Below, in pieces: positions 7,038-10,825 of a stretch of DNA of 10,825 nucleotides (positions within the stretch are counted from its first letter, which is position 1; each line of letters opens with the position of its first letter). A program made the translations under genes and the position numbers. A model generated the notes under the pieces. It did no database searches. It had not been told where the DNA came from and saw nothing but the letters and a program-made list of their open reading frames with translations. Where the stretch lies: contig SLLP01000195.1 in the NCBI GenBank assembly GCA_007133995.1, forward strand, positions 1 to 10,825. The letters are read 5' to 3'. This DNA is from Balneolales bacterium (lineage in GTDB: Bacteria; Bacteroidota; Rhodothermia; Balneolales; Natronogracilivirgulaceae).

Positions 7038-9578
7038 TCAATTTGAGGAAATGGTTTCTTCAGTCCTTTTTTGTTCTTTGTCCGACCTGTTGTTATCAGA
7101 TTTTGATCCACCGGATTTACTGGCATACTTAATTTCAGGATCAACATCCGATGTTTTTTCCAGCACCAGGTCAAGAAGCGGGTCCATTCTGTCCAGATAC
7201 TGGAAATTAACACCTTCTATGACATCTTTTTCGATTTCCTCGACATCCTTCTCGTTTCTTGATGGCAGCACCACTGTTTTTATACCGGCGCGTTTCGCCG
7301 CCAGCGTCTTCTCCTTAATACCACCAACAGGCAGTACAGATCCCCTTAAGGTAATTTCACCGGTCATCGCAACCGTACTTTTAACCTTTCGTTGGGTAAA
7401 AATGGAGGCGATAGCAGCGAGCAGTGCCAGGCCTGCAGATGGTCCATCTTTAGGAACCGAGCCTGCCGGGACGTGGATATGCAAATCCCATTCATTAAAT
7501 GCAGCGTCTGGTATGGAAAGCTCGTTAGATCGAGATTTCAGGTAGCTGAGTGCAAGCATGGCCGATTCCTTCATCACATCTCCAAGCTGTCCGGTGATAT
7601 TAAGTTTTCCGGAACCTCTGGAAACACTGGCTTCTATGAACAGGATATCTCCGCCATACGGAGTCCATGCCAGTCCGGTTGAGACCCCCGGGACCGTTGT
7701 TCTTTCGGCTACATCCGAGAAGTATTTGCGTTTTCCAAGGATTTTTTCAATATCATTAACTCCAATAGATGCTTTTGTGATTTCATCGGATGCTATCTTG
7801 CTCGCCACTGCGCGAGCAAGGGACCCGATTTCTCGTTCCAGATTTCGTACACCGGATTCACGTGTATAACCGTCAATAACCTTTTCAATTGATTTGTCGG
7901 ATATCCGGAATTGGGATTTGTCCAAACCATTTTCCTTGATTTGTTTGGGTACGAGATATTTTTTAGCAATTTGAAGCTTTTCCTCAAGGGTGTAACCGCT
8001 AAGATAGATCATTTCCATCCGGTCACGCAAGGCAGGAGGGATGGTGTCTGTGTTGTTTGCGGTTGCAATAAAAAGCACTTTGGAAAGGTCGTATTCCAAT
8101 TCAAGATAGTTGTCATAAAACGTATGATTCTGCTCTGGATCCAAAACTTCAAGCAGTGCTGATGTCGGATCACCACGGAAGTTCATCCCAACCTTGTCAA
8201 TTTCGTCAAGCATCATTAATGGATTGCTGGTTCCCGCTTTTTTCATGCTCTGTATAATGCGGCCTGGTAACGCACCGATATAGGTGCGACGATGTCCGCG
8301 AATTTCGGCCTCGTCCTGGAGTCCGCCGACGCTGAAGCGCTGAAACTCTCGTCCCATTGCACGTGCAATGGATCGGCCAAGCGATGTTTTACCGACGCCA
8401 GGAGGTCCATAGAAGCATAAAATGGGAGCCTTCATGTCTTTCTTGAGCTTGAGAACCGCAAGATATTCCACAATCCGCTTCTTCACTTTCTCCAAACCAT
8501 AGTGATCTTCATCCAGGATCATTCTTGCTCTTTTGAGATTCAATTTGTCTTTGGAGTAATGAATCCAGGGAAGGTCAACCAACCACTCGACATAGTTGTA
8601 AATGACTCCATGATTGGGTGCGTTGGCCGGAGTGCGCTCAAGTCGATCAAGTTCCTTGTCCAGCACATGTTGGACATGCTCGGGGAATGATTTTTCTTTT
8701 GCCCGGGCACGAAGTTTCTTTACATCCTCCAGCTCACTATCCTCGCCAAGCTCATCCTGGATGGCCTTTAGCTGCTGGCGCAAATAGAAATCCTTTTGTT
8801 GTTTATCGATATCGGTTTTGACTTTGGACCGGATTTCTTCACTCAGGTTGAGCACCTGCATCTCTTTTTTGAGATAGTTCATCACCTTTTCCATTTTTTC
8901 GGAGAAGGTTTTTATTTCAAGCAAAGTCTGTTTCTCATCCAGACCGATATTGAGATTTGAACTGATAAAGTTCAGCAGAAAAGTCGGGCTGTTTATGTTG
9001 TTAATCGCAATTCCAGCTTCCGATGGGATGTTCGGCGAGAGATTGACGATTTGAATAGCTGTTTCCTTTACCGATCGAAGAGCTGCATCCAGTTCCACTC
9101 CGGACACATCCTGGTCGTAAATAAAAGGTTTAACCCGGGCAACGTAGTACGGGTCCTGCTCAAGAAACTCAGCAATCTCAAAGACACTTTTTCCCTGGAT
9201 AACAATGCTTTTACTACCATCAGGCATCTTTATAAGTTTAAGAATTTGAGCCACAGTACCTACGTGGTAGAGCTCGTCAGGTGCCGGATCTTCCTGGTCC
9301 TTGTTTTTCTGTGTAACAATGCCAATGGTCTTATCGGTTTCGTAGGCTTTTTTTACGAGCTCAAGTGAGCGATCCCTGCCAACCGTAATTGGTATTACTA
9401 CACCGGGGTAAAGGACAGTGTTTTTCAATGGCAATATGGGAAGCTGAGCGGGTATATCAGACTCCGTCATTCTTTTCTCTTCTTCTTCTGACAAAAGAGG
9501 GATTGCCTGTTCGAAATCGTCAAATTCGTCTTCCGAAAGTTTGTTTTTAAAAATCTTGAAGTCACTGTATTTAGGCAT
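7038..9578 (-). CDS. lon: ATP-dependent protease Lon (LonA type)
   Basis: Lon unfolds and degrades damaged and regulatory proteins in the cytoplasm as an AAA+ hexamer. The 846-residue protein (E. coli Lon is 784) has a LON substrate-binding domain (~45-240, opening LPILPLKNTVLYPG), then a helical region (~240-340). The AAA+ module follows, with Walker A GPPGVGKT (391-398), Walker B LMMLDEID (454-461), sensor-1 N508, an arginine finger in RDR (518-520) and sensor-2 R578. The C-terminal protease domain has Ser714 in KDGPSAG and Lys757 in GGIKEK, the Ser/Lys catalytic dyad. All key residues are present. Unusual but probably lineage-typical are an acidic N-terminal extension (1-45) and a charged Ser/Lys/Asp-rich C-terminal tail (~810-846) outside the conserved fold. 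The ATG at 9576-9578 has no clear Shine-Dalgarno sequence. A perfect palindrome and possible promoter lie just upstream. Transcripts could read on into rsgA, because no terminator was found between them. Confidence 0.98.
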   Translation of the reverse strand: MPKYSDFKIFKNKLSEDEFDDFEQAIPLLSEEEEKRMTESDIPAQLPILPLKNTVLYPGVVIPITVGRDRSLELVKKAYETDKTIGIVTQKNKDQEDPAPDELYHVGTVAQILKLIKMPDGSKSIVIQGKSVFEIAEFLEQDPYYVARVKPFIYDQDVSGVELDAALRSVKETAIQIVNLSPNIPSEAGIAINNINSPTFLLNFISSNLNIGLDEKQTLLEIKTFSEKMEKVMNYLKKEMQVLNLSEEIRSKVKTDIDKQQKDFYLRQQLKAIQDELGEDSELEDVKKLRARAKEKSFPEHVQHVLDKELDRLERTPANAPNHGVIYNYVEWLVDLPWIHYSKDKLNLKRARMILDEDHYGLEKVKKRIVEYLAVLKLKKDMKAPILCFYGPPGVGKTSLGRSIARAMGREFQRFSVGGLQDEAEIRGHRRTYIGALPGRIIQSMKKAGTSNPLMMLDEIDKVGMNFRGDPTSALLEVLDPEQNHTFYDNYLELEYDLSKVLFIATANNTDTIPPALRDRMEMIYLSGYTLEEKLQIAKKYLVPKQIKENGLDKSQFRISDKSIEKVIDGYTRESGVRNLEREIGSLARAVASKIASDEITKASIGVNDIEKILGKRKYFSDVAERTTVPGVSTGLAWTPYGGDILFIEASVSRGSGKLNITGQLGDVMKESAMLALSYLKSRSNELSIPDAAFNEWDLHIHVPAGSVPKDGPSAGLALLAAIASIFTQRKVKSTVAMTGEITLRGSVLPVGGIKEKTLAAKRAGIKTVVLPSRNEKDVEEIEKDVIEGVNFQYLDRMDPLLDLVLEKTSDVDPEIKYASKSGGSKSDNNRSDKEQKRTEETISSN

Positions 9579-9598
9579 GTAATTGATACTCTATGTTT

Positions 9599-9632
9599 TA
9601 AAGTTAAATGCCGGCATTTATATATATGCAAA
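9599..9632 (-). promoter_or_regulatory. Possible Bacteroidota-type promoter of lon
   Basis: On the - strand TTTG (complement of 9629-9632) is followed after 22 bp by TAACTTTA (complement of 9599-9606), seven of eight against the Bacteroidota -7 consensus TAnnTTTG. The spacing is slightly longer than the usual 19-21 bp. Transcription would begin about 10-15 bases before the lon ATG. Confidence 0.33.
9605..9620. promoter_or_regulatory. Perfect 16-bp palindrome upstream of lon (candidate operator)
   Basis: TAAATGCCGGCATTTA is fully self-complementary. It is centred about 34 bp before the lon ATG and lies in the spacer of the possible promoter, touching its -7 element. Position and symmetry fit a dimeric repressor site; the regulator is unknown. 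Confidence 0.4.
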
Positions 9633-9731
9633 CTATCTTATACGATGCTTAGATGCCACTAGTATTATTAACGTTTTTATGTATGGTAACATTCTTGCCG
9701 GATCTGTAACAGATATTTTACTTTATGGCGC

Positions 9732-9792
9732 AATTGTCAGGCCAAAAACAAAACTAGTTACAATTCGGCAAAAATAAAGTCAAATTGTCAGG
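9732..9792. repeat. Short direct repeat AATTGTCAGG in the intergenic region before lon
   Basis: The 10-mer AATTGTCAGG occurs at 9732-9741 and 9783-9792 in the 296-bp gap between the DUF5723-like gene and lon. Apart from these, the lon promoter region and the palindrome at 9833-9846, I see nothing else in 9579-9874; no convincing gene is present. Confidence 0.35.
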
Positions 9793-9826
9793 TTTAGCAA
9801 TGTACTGCTTCTTGGAATGAACTAAT

Positions 9827-9927
9827 CATGCCATTCTGGCCAGAATCTGATTTTTTTAAAAACGGTGTTTGAGGCTAGAAGCGGATCTGTAAAGCAAGAG
9901 AGGAAAGACTCGTAACATGCCATTCTG
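9827..9927. repeat. 12-bp direct repeat across the 3' end of the DUF5723-like gene, with an adjoining palindrome
   Basis: CATGCCATTCTG occurs at 9827-9838, outside the gene, and at 9916-9927, inside its last codons. On the - strand the outer copy still reads Glu-Trp-His, as the real C-terminus does, before going out of register. The outer copy overlaps a perfect palindrome, ATTCTGGCCAGAAT (9833-9846), followed on the + strand by a seven-T run (9851-9857). Confidence 0.5.
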
Positions 9928-10825
9928 CCACGTCGTGATTTACTCTGAAGATGCGAAAAGCCCCCATTGCCTTAACTACCCCAAAATCCAGTCCGGTACC
10001 GGCACCAAGGGAGGCTTTTGCACCGGGGTTGAGTTGAATACTCCCCATGACGGGCAGAAATCGAAGCAGACGCAGTTCAGTTCCGAGTGAAACTCTCCAG
10101 CCATCTGCGTTGTAATCGGGGGAGTTAAACCGGTAATTCAAGTCGGCCGTTGATGTAACCCGGTTGTATTGAAGTGCTGTGCCTATGTGGAGTTCTGTGG
10201 GAAGCTGGACATAAAAAGCATCTTCATTGATCTTTGCCAGGTTTTCCAGCGCACTATCTTCGCCGGAATCCTTATGAATATATCGTATTAACTCTCCCGG
10301 TTTTCCAGAAAAATCAATATTGGTCTCCGGAAGTTCTGAATAACTTCGAGTGATATTGCGTGACTGCCATTCGGCCGGATTATTATGATAACGGATAAAA
10401 CCAAGATCGGTTAGAGCAATACTAAAACGCAGTGATTTTCTTAGTGGTTCCTCTACGTGAGGGGAAAGAGATATATCATCACCGAGCGGAATGATGTAGG
10501 TTAGGCCGGCATCAATGCCAAATCCTGCACCGCCTGGTTTAAAATTTGATGATGGAGAAAGGTGATTCCGGAAGGCCTGGTCTGCATCGCCTGTGCGAAG
10601 AAGGTCAGTCAGATATCGGTTCATATCACCGGTGTGGCGTATTTCCAGGTTACCGGAGTTTTGCCAATAATCGTTGGCATAGTTGTATTCTGAAATGTAC
10701 TCAGTTTGAGAATACATTCCACCGACCAAGAATTTAGGCGCTAATCCAATGTACAGTGTATTCAGGCCGGCTTGCCATTGATTCAACATTGTCACCTCCC
10801 GTGCCATGGCAAATGAAACCTCGTG
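9875..10825 (-). CDS. Outer-membrane beta-barrel-like protein, DUF5723-like (5' end missing)
   Basis: The frame is open to the edge of the window, reading HEVSFAMAREV before the first internal methionine. The gene therefore almost certainly continues upstream; only the last 316 codons are present. The visible part has many alternating hydrophobic/polar strands separated by polar loops and ends LALQIRF with a terminal Phe, the usual C-terminal signal of outer-membrane barrels. Phrases such as YIGLAPKFLVGGMYSQTEY, GFGIDAGLTYIIPL and SLGAGTGLDFGVVKAMGAFR resemble DUF5723 proteins, outer-membrane proteins of unknown function common in Bacteroidota and relatives; this assignment is from memory of the family. 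Any signal peptide would be outside the window. It is on the same strand as lon with a 296-bp gap. A short piece of its 3' end appears duplicated just past the stop codon. Confidence 0.85.
   Translation of the reverse strand, partial: HEVSFAMAREVTMLNQWQAGLNTLYIGLAPKFLVGGMYSQTEYISEYNYANDYWQNSGNLEIRHTGDMNRYLTDLLRTGDADQAFRNHLSPSSNFKPGGAGFGIDAGLTYIIPLGDDISLSPHVEEPLRKSLRFSIALTDLGFIRYHNNPAEWQSRNITRSYSELPETNIDFSGKPGELIRYIHKDSGEDSALENLAKINEDAFYVQLPTELHIGTALQYNRVTSTADLNYRFNSPDYNADGWRVSLGTELRLLRFLPVMGSIQLNPGAKASLGAGTGLDFGVVKAMGAFRIFRVNHDVAEWHVTSLSSLALQIRF

Noticed and set aside
6830..7213. Open frame of 127 codons on the - strand overlapping the lon 3' end and the repeats
   Set aside because: It is a frame-shifted shadow of the lon C-terminus continuing through the repeat units; the product shows no family features.
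9583..9777. Open frame of 64 codons upstream of lon on the + strand
   Set aside because: It begins at a TTG, covers the possible lon promoter and palindrome, and its AT-driven composition gives no recognisable protein.
9833..9857. Palindrome plus seven-T run as a + strand intrinsic terminator
   Set aside because: No + strand gene lies upstream for it to serve, and on the - strand the hairpin has no following T-run.

Overview
The window looks like chromosomal DNA from a member of the Bacteroidota/Rhodothermota/Balneolota assemblage. This is inferred from two outer-membrane beta-barrel proteins resembling families found mainly in that group (DUF6588-like and DUF5723-like), a Lon protease with an acidic N-terminal extension, weak or absent Shine-Dalgarno sequences before most genes, and a possible promoter of the Bacteroidota type (TTTG, then TAnnTTTG) before lon. 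The species cannot be named from the sequence. Most of the window is ordinary housekeeping content.

Layout. Positions 1-120 are the 3' end of a group II intron on the + strand: domain V, domain VI with its bulged branch-point A, and the 3' splice site. The rest of the intron lies outside the window. About 80 bp further on, and convergent with the intron, is a membrane-anchored SpoIIE/RsbU-type PP2C phosphatase (200-1342, -). A 214-bp divergent region separates it from polA (1557-4475, +), a three-domain DNA polymerase I with all catalytic residues present. After a short convergent gap, everything to the end of the window is on the - strand. In transcription order these genes are a partial DUF5723-like barrel protein (10825-9875), lon (9578-7038), rsgA (6765-5833) and a DUF6588-like secreted barrel protein (5714-4602).

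How the genes relate. PolA (repair and Okazaki processing), Lon (protein quality control) and RsgA (30S ribosome maturation GTPase) are independent core functions; no dedicated multi-gene accessory system is visible. The phosphatase probably acts in a partner-switching or stress-signalling pathway whose partners are outside the window.

The least explained sequence is the 272-bp gap between lon and rsgA. It carries two imperfect tandem units of about 100 bp, plus the start of a third. Each unit can form a long outer stem or, using some of the same bases, a short inner hairpin. The stem sequences differ between the units while pairing is preserved, which suggests a structured leader RNA or a repeat element. 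Smaller points of interest are a perfect 16-bp palindrome over the possible lon promoter, a clamp-binding-like pentapeptide in the Pol I linker, and a 12-bp duplication at the 3' end of the DUF5723-like gene.
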